Shown here piece by piece: positions 43,592-55,883 of a stretch of DNA of 64,000 nucleotides. The DNA is from Hofstenia miamia (lineage: Eukaryota; Xenacoelomorpha; Acoela): contig SCFE01000005.1 of the NCBI GenBank assembly GCA_004352715.1, positions 2,225,359-2,289,358 on the forward strand. Reading direction: 5' to 3'. The first letter of the stretch is position 1; every line of letters begins with the position of its first letter. The notes beneath the pieces are model-generated. The model was not told where the DNA came from and searched no databases. It worked only from the letters and a program-made list of their open reading frames with translations. Both the position numbers and the translations under genes were made by a program.

Positions 43592-44912
43592 TGTAACATC
43601 CTCCACCTGGCTTATTTGCACCGTGTATTATTGTTGATAATTGGCACTCAGTAAATTGTGGGTGAGGAGTTACTAAGTTATTGAATCACCAAACTTTTCC
43701 TTTTTAGTGAACTAGTTAAGTTAATCAAATATTGATTATCACTGTTTAGGTGATGGAGCCGTGTGACGTTTCCTCTTCAGTTCTTCTGTGGGCTACTGCC
43801 CGAAGCCTATCTCCACAACACAGTTCCCCTCCTTCATGAATGATGACTGAATCCACTGCACCATCTCAGCTCAATTGGAACTAATTATGTGTACCTTACT
43901 TTAGCTCAGTGTGTGCACTCATGTTAAGTTGTAACTGACTTAAACTCAATTTTGTAGAGTGTTTGTTGATTTGTTTAAGTAAAGCAACCAGGCATTGACA
44001 CTAACTGCATTTAAATAATATTAAGGNNNNNNNNNNNNNNNNNNNNNNNNNNNNNNNNNNNNNNNNNNNNNNNNNNNNNNNNNNNNNNNNNNNNNNNNNN
44101 NNNNNNNNNNNNNNNNNNNNNNNNNNNNNNNNNNNNNNNNNNNNNNNNNNNNNNNNNNNNNNNNNNNNNNNNNNNNNNNNNNNNNNNNNNNNNNNNNNNN
44201 NNNNNNNNNNNNNNNNNNNNNNNNNNNNNNNNNNNNNNNNNNNNNNNNNNNNNNNNNNNNNNNNNNNNNNNNNNNNNNNNNNNNNNNNNNNNNNNNNNNN
44301 NNNNNNNNNNNNNNNNNNNNNNNNNNNNNNNNNNNNNNNNNNNNNNNNNNNNNNNNNNNNNNNNNNNNNNNNNNNNNNNNNNNNNNNNNNNNNNNNNNNN
44401 NNNNNNNNNNNNNNNNNNNNNNNNNNNNNNNNNNNNNNNNNNNNNNNNNNNNNNNNNNNNNNNNNNNNNNNNNNNNNNNNNNNNNNNNNNNNNNNNNNNN
44501 NNNNNNNNNNNNNNNNNNNNNNNNNNNNNNNNNNNNNNNNNNNNNNNNNNNGAAGAATGAAAATAAAATAAACTCTGAAGAATTTATTGTTCATCAAATT
44601 TCTAGTTAAGTTCAAAGCTATTTATTTAAAATTTCTAAAGTACCTGCTGATTTTGAATTTCAAATAATTCTTCTGCCAATATGGCTGTTCATACATAAGC
44701 GTAATTTTGCTCATTGCAATTTGTCAAATGTTACTTGATCAGCTAACAAGTTTCTCTTAATTTGCACAATATTGTAGCTTAGTTGCATCTTACAAAATGA
44801 ATAGAATCATTAACTAAATTTTACAATCATATTTTTGATTATATTTAATCACTATAATCATTCAACGTTAATCCTTCATTTGTTGCAGCTATTCTTTTGG
44901 GATGATGCTACA
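43592..44912 (-). repeat. Solo LTR A, target duplication ATTA
   Basis: TGTAACATCCTCCACCTGGC...GGGATGATGCTACA, flanked by ATTA (43588-43591 and 44913-44916). Nearly identical to solo LTR B at 47858-49017. LTR B shows that 364 bases are missing where the gap (44027-44551) has 525 N. Confidence 0.9.
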
Positions 44913-45390
44913 ATTAGACATGCATTGCATTCAGAAGAGTTTTGATTGCTGAGATAGCAAAATCTTGATGGAAGACTCACATGTTGACCATTGCTTGATC
45001 TACATTGGAAGTAAAGATAATCAAAGTATTAAGTATAGATTTCTCTTATTCTTTGTAATTTTTTGGACAATTTTTTTAAAATTGGAGGGAAATAGATTTT
45101 TATTTTAACATTCAAGTTCTTACAGCATTATGCTTTCACATGACAAAGTAGAATAAAAGTGCTTCTATGCATGGATGCTCCACATGCTATAGGAAAACGT
45201 GATCAAATAACTCTTCTATTTTATGTGAATTGTGTGTTGGTTGGTTTTGTGAACAATGTGCATAGTTAACAAAATCAGACATTAACACATTGAAATAATT
45301 AAAGGCTACCACAGGTTTTGTGAAAAATGTACTGAATACAACACAGCTCAATCTTCTATCTCCCTAATGCAGAAGTGATTGAAAGATCAA
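44913..45390. other. Noncoding stretch, no feature recognised
   Basis: No frames or repeats of note before the LINE remnant. Confidence 0.5.
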
Positions 45391-45399
45391 AGTAGTTGC

Positions 45400-46100
45400 C
45401 CTCTGTTGAACATCTTTCAAGTGTATAATTTTCTCAACTCTGTAAAGAAAGCAGCACCAGATCCTGATGAGCTTTTGCACTGGCTTGCTGCTGAGAGCTC
45501 AGAATAGTTGACTGAACCCTTGACTCATATTTTAAATCTAACTTTGAAAATAGACATTTTCATTCATTGCAGAAAGTAGTCAAACCAATTCTTGTTCATA
45601 AGGTGACCAAACCAGATCAGGCAAAGTATTATTGCCCTGTATCTATAATCAATATAGTTGCAAGAAGGGTGGAGAAGATTACCATTCAAACATAACTTGA
45701 TAAACCCTAAAAAACATATTTATAAGAAATTCCACTACAGCTGCTGGCATCAAAATTATCACTGATGCTCATAGTTTGAACCTTTATAACAATTATGTCC
45801 ACAACATAGCTTTGTAAGCATCTAAAGCATTTCACATGCTTTTACATAAAAGTATCCTTTCAGGGTTGACCAGCATTTTCATTATTACTGAGTAATCAAT
45901 TGACAGGAAGAAAACATTACTGTTGGTTGCAAAGTTGCTACTATCTGCCAACTGACCAAAATGTCTCCCAAGGTACTGTTGGAAGACCAATATGTAAAAA
46001 TGCAGTTAATGATGTTAATGCTAGTTACAATAATGCTAAACTACCTAGTTTTACTGATGAGAAGAAATTATTGGCACCTTATATGAAGTTTAATTTTTTT
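45400..46100 (+). pseudogene. Decayed LINE reverse transcriptase fragment
   Basis: Scattered over frames: VYNFLNSVKKAAPDPDELLH, LTHILNLTL, then KVVKPILVHKVTKPDQAKYY, CPVSIINIVARRVEKI (compare KxxKPxxxxxYRPIS), and later GRKHYC...NVSQGTVGRP (compare VPQGTVLGP) and FTDE. The order fits the N-terminal half of a non-LTR RT. Heavily degraded. Confidence 0.55.
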
Positions 46101-46202
46101 AAAAAAAGTGTTTATTACCACAACAACAAAAATAATAATATTGATTCAAAAATTAAAATGAAGTTGCATAAAGCTTTAAACATCAAATCACTGGGGAAAT
46201 AA

Positions 46203-47639
46203 CTTTCCTTACTTCTAGTGAATGCAGTTCTCTAATGGAATATATTAGTATTTATCACCAGCTAAGTCAGGAACTGCCATAAATGTGTTTGATGAACCAA
46301 TAATAGATTACTCATCTCTTAGGTTGATAAGGGAATTCTTTTTTTCTAGAGGTTTACATAGGCAGAGTACTTCCAGGAGATCTTATCAGCATTTGACATA
46401 ATGATATTGTCTAGCCTCAGAACATTCTGCTCCTTAAAATAAAATTGATGCTCTACATTAGGAATCTCTCTTCAACTTAGTGCATCTTTTCAACCAGTTC
46501 TACCAGTTTATTTTGGAAAAGATCACAGTACATATGTTCAAATAAGAACTGTTGGTATTGCTTGAGGCAGTGGCTGGTTCCAGGAAAGTGGTAATCAATT
46601 TCAAGCCTTGAAAATGCATGGCATTGTTTAGTTCCATGAATGCAGAAGGTTATGCTTTGTAACAGTAGAACCTGAATTTGCATCTTTCCCAGATTCAGGT
46701 GATGTAATAGTTGGTTTGCTTTTTCTCAGAGTAGTGGTGTGCCACCCAATGAACTGAACACCAATTGTGTAAATGAGGGGCTCTACAAGTTTCTGTTGTG
46801 GTTCTTCAAGCATTGGTGGCTGCACAGTAGTTGGATACCTTTACATCATAGCTTCAGAATCCAACAGTAAGGGATGTCTAGCCTATTTCTATCCTAGAGG
46901 TTAGAAGAAGATAGCAGTGATTCTGTTGTTATTTCTGTGAGAAGTAGTTCTTTTTTAGCATCAATACAAACTAGTATTTGAAAACATATAAAAACAGCAA
47001 ATCCAAAGCTGTTCAAGAAACTATTATTCTTGTAGTAAGCATCTGTTATGTTCCTTTATCCCAGTTAGAATTAATAATGCAGAAAGCATATTTCATTTTA
47101 ATGAAAATTCCTTGAATTATTATATTATATTATATTATAGATGGTCATCTAATATTCAATAAAAGGTCATATTTTATCTTATGCTAATTACTGACATTAG
47201 CTATTCCAAATTGCAATAACTCAAAACTGTATGCTATGTGTGCTCATTGAGTTTTGTTCTTCACCATTGCTTATATAGCCATACATATTGCATGTGTCAC
47301 ATATTAAGGGTAGAAAAACTTAATTCTCCATTGAGGTTCGTTATTAATGTTTTCCCAAAGAATTCTAGCATTGCAAAAAATATGTCTGCCATGCTTCATC
47401 ATTTGTCCTTGAAGATCAATTACAATTTCCCTTGAAAGTGTTTTAAAATGCCTAAAAAACGCTTGCATATGACATGCTAACTTTTCCTCAGTTCAATTAT
47501 CAGCAATACTTTATATCTAAACCATATTCATCATAAAATTTTGCAGTAAGGTAGTGCACAATGATAAATGAAAAAATATTGCAGCTGGTAAAAGTAAATG
47601 AACATAACAAAATTTCTGAAGAAAACTTTGTACATTACA
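46203..47639. other. Noncoding stretch, no feature recognised
   Basis: Short frames only. A TATTA-type short tandem run lies at about 47119-47140. Confidence 0.5.
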
Positions 47640-47841
47640 TTCTTATCTCTCAACTACAATTGGCATGTGGCATGAAATTTAGAGTGCTCACCAAATTCAA
47701 ACTAAGTATGGTCCAGCAGTGAAAATTATTTTACAAAATGGTAATTGGTTTTTCCTTTCCAAGAGATATGCACAAAGAGCTCGAACCATGTTCAAAATTT
47801 TGTTGGACTTAAATGTCTCAGATGTCAGAATGAACATTTAA
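47640..47841 (+). pseudogene. Small conserved element protein, copy 4 (core only)
   Basis: The frame WHEI, TAG, SAHQIQTKYGPAVKIILQNG, then WFFLSKRYAQRA is the family core with one stop. It ends with an in-frame stop at about 47840, directly before solo LTR B (47858). No neighbouring polymerase remnant is seen. Confidence 0.6.
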
Positions 47842-47857
47842 AAATTTTTGTCTGTAA

Positions 47858-49017
47858 TGTAACATCCTCCACCTGGCTTATTTGCACCGTGTATTATTGT
47901 TAATAATTAGCACTCAGTAAATTGTGGGTGAGGAGTTACTAAGTTATTGAATCACCAAACTTTTCCTTTTTAGTGAACTAGTTAAGTTAATCAAATATTG
48001 ATTATCACTGTTTAGGTGATGGAGCCGTGTGACGTTTCCTCTTCAGTTCTTCTGTGGGCTACTGCCCGAAGCCTATCTCCACAACACAGTTCCCCTCCTT
48101 CATGAATGATGACTGAATCCACTGCACCATCTCAGCTCAATTGGAACTAATTATGTGTACCTTACTTTAGCTCAGTGTGTGCACTCATGTTAAGTTGTAA
48201 CTGACTTAAACTCAATTTTGTAGAGTGTTTGTTGATTTGTTTAAGTAAAGCAACCAGGCATTGACACTAACTGCATTTAAATAATATTAAGGTAGCCATT
48301 ACCTTAAAATTATTGGCTTAGTAATTTAATTAATAAGATTGCAGTTTCCTATACTTACATTTAATAAAGATACATGTAAGGTCACATATTCAGTCAATTA
48401 TAGTTGAGTCTCCTACTATTAAGAATATGTATATTCCTAGGGTTCAACTATCCAGTCGTTTCAAGCATTAATTATTTCGTACATGTGTAGATCAATAGTC
48501 AGACTAGGCAAGAATCAAAAACACCTAACAGTAACATAAGTGCGGTTTTGTGACTGGCACAAAGACCCTCCGAATTGATCCTGTGATGGAATCCAGCCAC
48601 TACTTGACACAACTTGCCTAGCTGCACATTTTATTAAATAATCAAACCAGATAAATGAAGAATGAAAATAAAATAAACTCCGAAGAATTTATTGTTCATC
48701 AAATTTCTAGTTAAGTTCAAAGCTATTTATTTAAAATTTCTAAAGTACCTGCTGATTTTGAATTTCAAATAATTCTTCTGCCAATATGGCTGTTCATACA
48801 TAAGCGTAATTTTGCTCATTGCAATTTGTCAAATGTTACTTGATCAGCTAACAAGTTTCTCTTAATTTGCACAATATTGTAGCTTAGTTGCATCTTACAA
48901 AATGAATAGAATCATTAACTAAATTTTACAATCATATTTTTGATTATATTTAATCACTATAATCATTCAACGTTAATCCTTTATTTGTTATTGCTATTCT
49001 TTTGGGATGATGCTACA
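47858..49017 (-). repeat. Solo LTR B, target duplication GTAA (1160 bp)
   Basis: Complete, gap-free member: TGTAACATCCTCC...GGGATGATGCTACA, flanked by GTAA (47854-47857 and 49018-49021). Differs from LTR A by only a few bases in the readable parts, so both are young or homogenised. Confidence 0.92.
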
Positions 49018-49021
49018 GTAA

Positions 49022-50480
49022 GACAAAGAGCTGTGGTAAAATCTAGTAAATAATGTATCTAGAAAATGTCAATATAAAACTGTTGAATATGTTACAAATT
49101 ACACCAAGTGTCTGCTTTTAATCTTTAAAATTCATTAATTTCGCCTATTTGAGAGCTTATGGATTCAAATAACCAGCTTGAGCTCTACAAACAAAAAGTG
49201 AGAATAACACCACAAATGTTTTAGCAATGTTATCTATAATAATACATGTGTTCATATATTATCAACCATATCTCTGTGAAGTAGCAATAAGAGAATACTT
49301 TTAAATTTGTACAGCATCCTACTATCACATGTAGTGTGATAGAAATTAGTGGCTGTGATATGGTCAATAGGGCTGAATCTGCCAGTAAGGTTTTGGGACA
49401 GTTTGTTAAAAACATTGATGAAGGTTTTGAATAGCTGTTAGATTAATGTGTTGCATTATAGCTTCCTAATGAATTCACATACTCAGGTGCTCTTACATGT
49501 GGGAGCAGTAGTAATTGGTAGAAAACATGTCTATAAGAATATCTTTTTTTGTGATTTGCAAAGGTTTAAAATCAATAAATATATTATTATATTATCAATT
49601 TTGTAAATTTTTATTTTTATTTGCTAATTATGTGTCAATTATGAACTTGAAATTTTGGTTATCTTCCTGATTCAACTAGTTATATTTCAATTTTCAATTT
49701 TCAAAATTGAAGTATCCATGGATGCAATTCATAAATAACCAGCAGGATTATAAATATTCATATTAAGAAAATTAAATTGTTGGAAAGTCTGTCAAAAGTT
49801 CAAATAACATTAATATTCCAAACGAGATTATAGAATTTTTTAAAGAAAGGTGTTAACCAATATGCAATCACAAAGTTGAACAAAGTTAAATGTTCTACTG
49901 AATTTAAAAAAAATTGCTTCTTATCTTCAATCAAATGGAGCCATTACAAATACATTGAAATGGAGCTATTCAAAACAATGATATCTCACTTTTACAATCT
50001 ATTACATAGACACTATTACAAAAAATTCATTATATAAAGATTTCTTAAAAATAGTAACTTGAGACTTGAAAATCTTAAAAAGAAATTGGTTTGAAAATTT
50101 TAATATACAAAAAATGCCAAGAAGAGGCATCTGTTATGTAGATTACTGAGTGGAAATAAAACAAAGAAAATAATGTGTGAGAATTTAAAATCTAGTGGTG
50201 GATTTGCATGTTGCATGTAATGACTAGCAAAATTTCATAAAACTGACATGCCTTTTAGACCAATTGCACAAAATTATGGATCAATACATGAAAAGTTTTC
50301 AAAACTTCTCAATACAGTATTGTGTAATTTACCAACAATAAAATAAATTAGTATAAAACGAATTTTATGAGATTGTCGTACTTAGTGATCACTCTTGTTC
50401 ATTATTAGAACTATTTATAATACATCATGTCAAGAATAACCTTAGGATCTAAGTAAAAAGAAATCCATCGAACTTTTTTT
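49022..50480. other. Noncoding stretch, no feature recognised
   Basis: AT-rich with short frames only; part may belong to the 5' region of the following LINE. Confidence 0.45.
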
Positions 50481-51758
50481 TGCTCTAGAAAAGAAAGAAC
50501 TTGCAGAACTGCACCTTGTTTCACCTAAGAGAAGATGACACCAAATCTTTGATAGACAAAGCTACAATGACTGAAGCAACCCAGAAAGATCCTGAAAATC
50601 AATCGTCAGTTGAAAAGTCAAATACTATTTATCACAGTACTCTACAGCCAAACCACATAAAACCAGGTACAAATTTTCCAATTTTGGGTTCATCTATGTT
50701 TAGGAAGCTGTGATCACACAAATTCTTGCATGACAAATTAAAGAGTTTAAATTCATATCCCGGCACAACAACAAAAGAAATGAAAGCAGTAGTTGATATG
50801 TATGAAGAGATTCACACTGACACAGTTTCATAAAGCGTGATTGAAATGATGAGGAATCTTACAGGCTATAAAGACAGACTCCTTAAATTAATTGGAAATG
50901 TCAGACTCTGATTTAACTCACGACGTATTTTCTTTAAATGAACTTTGTGCCACTTTCACACTCAAAATATAAACATTAGGAAGTATACAACTATAACAAA
51001 ATTATACACAATATTGCAAAAACTAAAAATATTCTAATATTTAAAGTGCATAACATATTTTCTTCAGGCCCAAAACAAGTTAATGTAAAATTATTTACAA
51101 GAGATGGCATTCACTTTTCTAGAATTGGGATGGCCACATACGTTTGATCCTTGAAAGACTTCTTCTTTGTCAAAAAACCTTACCCTATCCCATCAACCCG
51201 CGCATCTAATGCTGAAATACCGCAATGTCTGTTTCTTTCACAGTGAAATATGCTGCACCCGCCATAACAGAGAAAGTAAACCAATTCTTCATCATATACA
51301 AGCATTGACTCTACTCCAATTAACACAGCACTTGCCCCACATGAGGTCAGCTGCATAAGACATATCATTAACAATGGTAGGATTTTTAAAGTTTATAATT
51401 GTAATGCTAGTATTTCACAGACTATTGCTTGCAAATTATCTCTATCACAACAAACTAGTGTACGAATTTATCTAAAAATCATATAAATTTTCTTATTGCT
51501 ATTATCTAGTGTTTCATTCATCATGCCCTCATTTTCTTGCATGATGCCAAATCTGAAGAAAAATAAATATCCTAAGAGATTCAATAATACTAATAGCACA
51601 CGTTTGCTTCTAGGTGTCACTAACATTGTTTATGCTGTTTTGTTAGTAAAAATTAATGCAATAATACTAATCATAGGTGGCACTGAATCACACTCAGGGC
51701 CCACCTTGCCAAATGTTTATACCTATGGAAAATATTGCCATAAAATGCGGCATTGCAA
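50480..51758 (+). mobile_element. LINE 5' part: SGNH esterase, 2A-like and PHD remnants
   Basis: FPILGSSMFRKL (GDS block degraded to GSS), KLKSLNSYPGTTTKEMKAVV, then after a gap in homology FTRDGIHFSRIGMATY (the D-x-x-H block) outline the SGNH esterase that L2/CR1-like LINEs carry in ORF1. Further on, IILIIGGTESHSGP (about 51660-51701) resembles a decayed 2A-like peptide. GKYCHKMRHCN, continuing across the LTR insertion into ICIKYVHLNCQN, has the Cys/His pattern of a PHD-like finger. The endonuclease follows at 57510. Confidence 0.6.
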
Positions 51759-52085
51759 TGTAATATCCTCTACCAGGCATTATCACTGTTTATCTACTGT
51801 TACTTTATAATGCTAGCTGTGTTATTGCGGGTAAGGATTTACTTGTTGTTACTGCTTGATTAGTTTCTTCTGTTAACTTATTTAACATGGAATTGACTGC
51901 TCATTGCTTAGGTGACGAAGCCATGCAGTAACCTCCTTAATGATCTCCTAGTGGGCATCTGCCTGAAGCGGATCTCCACATCCAGTTTCACCATTCCATC
52001 CAATGCTTAAATGCCACTTCTCAGCTCAATCAAGATAGCTTATGTGTGCCCTACATTAGCAGTAGTATTAATTGGGCGAGACAAG

Positions 52086-52253
52086 GTTCCACTTTTTTCT
52101 GATTGGTCAAGAGGTGGGGAGAAGGACGTTCCACTTTTTTCTGATTGGTTGAGAGGTGGGGAGAAGGATGTTCCACTTTTTTCTGATTGGTGGAGAGGTG
52201 GGGAGAAGGAGGTGTCACTTTTTTGTGATTGGTCGAGAGGGGTGGCCTTTGAC
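52086..52253 (+). repeat. Four 42-base repeats, each with an inverted CCAAT box
   Basis: Units start at 52086, 52128, 52170 and 52212 (GTTCCACTTTTTTCTGATTGG and variants; the last has GTGTCAC). Each holds CTGATTGG or GTGATTGG. The right arm has three units. Confidence 0.9.
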
Positions 52254-52356
52254 CTGAGACGTTGTGGATATTGCCGGGGTTTTTTTTACTGACGTCATGA
52301 TGTACTTTTACTAGTTTTTGTGTTATTTATGTGGCCTAATTTAGTTTGCATTTTTT

Positions 52357-52635
52357 TACTTTTTTAGTTTTACTTTCCCACATTAACTTACATTTTTTTA
52401 GTTTTACTTTTCCACATTACCTTACATTTTTTTAGTTTTACTTTCCCACATTACCTTACATTTTTTTAGTTTTACTTTAGTTTTACTTTCCCACATTACC
52501 TTACATTTTTTTAGTTTTACTTTCCCACATTACCTTACATTTTTTTAGTTTTACTTTCCCACATTACCTTACATTTTTTTTTAGTTTTACTTTCTCACAT
52601 TACCTTACATTTTTTTAGTTTTACTTTCCCACATT
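52357..52635 (-). repeat. 34-base tandem array, left arm
   Basis: About eight units of TTTAGTTTTACTTTCCCACA plus TTACCTTACATTTT, with one partial unit (about 52475). Inverse of the arrays at 55437-55640 and 56055-56350. Confidence 0.9.
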
Positions 52636-53694
52636 TCAAATCCAAATCAATTAGATGTCATGAAACTTGCAAAACATTTTTAATTACAAAAAGACTAACA
52701 CTTTTTCATAAAAAATACATTTACGCAAAATGATTAAATTGATTGATTTTACAAAACACATAGTCGTACACAGTTTGCATGAAAAGAAGTAAATTTTTAA
52801 TTTGAAATCAAATGAAACAAAATTTGTAATATTAACTTTTTAAAATACAAAAATAACTTACATTATTGAGTGAATTCAACCATCACCACTTGAATCATTG
52901 TGAAAACTGAATAATGTGTTAAAATGATGATATCTTTTCGTCATAGACATTTAACAAAATCCAAATTTTATGACAGTTTTAGTATAAACTTTTTAAAAAA
53001 GGAGAAAGAAAAACGTACATACACTTAAATTCGACATTTCCTTGTTGTATATTCAGAGTTTTTCGTATTTCGAAGCCTTAATGGTTTTGTTTTTATGTAT
53101 TTTATTTAATATCTAACGTAAATACCCATATTAAGGCATTCTACAAATTTCATTATGTAGTTGAACGATAAATTTTCATATTTGCTGAAAAGATTACGCA
53201 ATATATAGAATACACATTAATAAAAATCATTTGACAAGATGATTTCTACTGTTAATTTATATCCTCCTGTACTTAAAGAAAATTCTTTACTAATGCTATT
53301 GTAATAAATGAAAGTTATGTATGAATATACTGACAAACTCTGTAGAGAAACATTTTTAACTTGTAAAGACGCTCATGTTAAAACTTTTATTAGATGTTTA
53401 AGAAAGCTATATGTATATATGGATAAATATACCTTTTGTATATATACATACAATATAAGTTCAGTTGCTACATACAACTACACCTGATCAATCATGTAAA
53501 TGATACATTCACAAAAATAATGTTAAACATTGGTAATGATACTCCAATTTTGAATATTTTTTACTTAAAATTAAATTATTTAGTTGAAATTGACCATTTT
53601 GAGTAGCGACATCTAGTAAAATTTGAAATTATTCCGTTGCCTAAAATTATTGGCTTCCAGCCTTAAGATCTTGTAAAGTTTATTGGTTCTCGAT

Positions 53695-54367
53695 NNNNNN
53701 NNNNNNNNNNNNNNNNNNNNNNNNNNNNNNNNNNNNNNNNNNNNNNNNNNNNNNNNNNNNNNNNNNNNNNNNNNNNNNNNNNNNNNNNNNNNNNNNNNNN
53801 NNNNNNNNNNNNNNNNNNNNNNNNNNNNNNNNNNNNNNNNNNNNNNNNNNNNNNNNNNNNNNNNNNNNNNNNNNNNNNNNNNNNNNNNNNNNNNNNNNNN
53901 NNNNNNNNNNNNNNNNNNNNNNNNNNNNNNNNNNNNNNNNNNNNNNNNNNNNNNNNNNNNNNNNNNNNNNNNNNNNNNNNNNNNNNNNNNNNNNNNNNNN
54001 NNNNNNNNNNNNNNNNNNNNNNNNNNNNNNNNNNNNNNNNNNNNNNNNNNNNNNNNNNNNNNNNNNNNNNNNNNNNNNNNNNNNNNNNNNNNNNNNNNNN
54101 NNNNNNNNNNNNNNNNNNNNNNNNNNNNNNNNNNNNNNNNNNNNNNNNNNNNNNNNNNNNNNNNNNNNNNNNNNNNNNNNNNNNNNNNNNNNNNNNNNNN
54201 NNNNNNNNNNNNNNNNNNNNNNNNNNNNNNNNNNNNNNNNNNNNNNNNNNNNNNNNNNNNNNNNNNNNNNNNNNNNNNNNNNNNNNNNNNNNNNNNNNNN
54301 NNNNNNNNNNNNNNNNNNNNNNNNNNNNNNNNNNNNNNNNNNNNNNNNNNNNNNNNNNNNNNNNNNN
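53695..54367. other. Assembly gap (673 N)
   Basis: Run of N in the middle of the TIR element; it is too short to hide the gene set of an autonomous Polinton unless badly under-sized. Confidence 0.95.
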
Positions 54368-55436
54368 ACACTAATAACAAAACATGTTATCAACATATAA
54401 ACCAACTTCAAAGCCATTCATCAATAGAATTACAATTAGCTTCCATACATCAAATGGTGAGTTCATTCATTTCAATGGTACTCGTAGTATTTATTTAACT
54501 CGTAGTATTAAAGACACTGATGAAATTTAAGTATAAACAATTTTTCAAAATGTAAAATAAGTTATTTGCTATTTTTAAATGTTTTGAATTAATAACAAAT
54601 TTACAATAGTAATAATTCAAATTGTGAAAAATTCTAGTTTTATTTGATTTCAAAGTGTTTTATTTAATTGTAAAGTGATTTCATGTTTGGTATATATCAA
54701 TCTCTATGAATAGATACATTTGACAGTTGAACAATGGATAACAAATTACGCTTTTTCTGTAGAGAGATTTTACACACAGCAGTATAAAATTTATGTTGAC
54801 ATTGTCTATGAAGCATGCAACTTTCTATGCGTATGAATATACACAGCTGGCATAATGGAATTTCTCATTTATGAAACAAAGACAACTACCCTGCAAAGAT
54901 TTCAAACTTTTTGGTAAGCTATTTTTATAATTAAATCTCAGATATTTTTTTTGATTCTTAAAGCTTTTTTTGCAATATTATCTCTAGTTAGTTTTACAGA
55001 TATTTCTTTTAAAAACATAATTTTATTTTAATGAATTGCTGCAAATTTGAAGTCTGATATTACATTAATTATATACTTTATCATAAACGCCGCTTGTTTG
55101 TTAATTTTTTATTGAATTTATTTAAACTTTTAATTGTCATGTGTTTTATACTGTGATCTGTCACCTAATTTATTAGTCATTAATTTAGATATGATCATGT
55201 GAAATTCGTTTGCTTCCTACAGAATTCCCCCAACAACAAGGATGATAAACTAGCCCGATAGACAAATTTAATAGTACGATATATATGATCATTATAAGCA
55301 AAGTGTAGAATAAATTACATTTTTGTCTTGTCTTAAACACGTATGTGGGTTTTACCACGTACGTTTATTAAATATTATTATTAATATTTATTTTTACTTG
55401 GAAATATTTTTCGATTCCACTTTTTAAACAAGTATG

Positions 55437-55883
55437 TAAATGTGGGAAAGTAATACATGTAAAGTAAGTTAATGTGGGAAAGTAAAACTAAAAAATGTAA
55501 GGTAATGTGGGAAAGTAAAACTAAAAAAATGTAAGGTAATGTGGGAAAGTAAAACTAAAAAAATGTAAGGTAATGTGGGAAAGTAAAACTAAAAAAATGT
55601 AAGGTAATGTGGGAAAGTAAAACTAAAAAAGTAAAAAAATGCAAACTAAATTAGGCAAAATAACACAAAAACTAGTAAAAGTACATGCATGACGTCAGTA
55701 AAACACCCCCGGCAATATCCACGACGTCTCAGGTCAAAGGCCTGTCCTCTTGACCAATCACAAAAAAGTGACACCTCCTTCTCTCCACCTCTCGACCAAT
55801 CAGAAAAAAGTGGAACGTCCTTCTCTCCACCTCTCAACCAATCAGAAAAAAGTGGAACCTTGTCTCGCCCAATGAATACTACT
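55437..55883 (-). repeat. Right inverted arm with 34-base array
   Basis: The array 55437-55640 has about six units (period 34 measured 55502 to 55536), then TGACGTCA (55690-55697), three 42-base repeats and the tip. Inverse of the left arm. Confidence 0.85.

Larger units (their letters stand above)
52061..52645 (+). repeat. Left inverted arm
   Basis: Tip, four 42-base repeats (52086-52253), a palindromic TGACGTCA at 52290-52297, a 'gcaaactaaattaggc' type block (inverse), then the 34-base array. Inverse of 55437-55883. Confidence 0.85.
52061..55883. mobile_element. 3.8 kb non-autonomous TIR element, Polinton-like or foldback type
   Basis: Ends AGTAGTATTAATTGGGCGAG and, inverted, AGTAGTATTCATTGGGCGAG, flanked by the 6-base duplication ATTAGC (52055-52060 and 55884-55889). 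The inverted arms are about 450-580 bases, with 42-base repeats near the tip and 34-base repeats inward. The middle (52.65-55.43 kb) includes a 673-N gap and no coding sequence. A 6-base duplication, AG...CT ends and long TIRs are Polinton/Maverick hallmarks; tandem repeats inside TIRs also suit foldback elements. The class is inference. Confidence 0.65.

Noticed and set aside
46477-46825. Minus-strand frames of 65-68 codons
   Set aside because: Short, no recognisable motif, no conserved copy in the window.
52011-52292. 93-codon frame with repeated VPLFSDW(S/L/W)RGGEK
   Set aside because: It is the 42-base DNA repeat read in frame (42 is divisible by 3). The opposite-strand copies at 55646-55837 and 56367-56558 are the same artefact.
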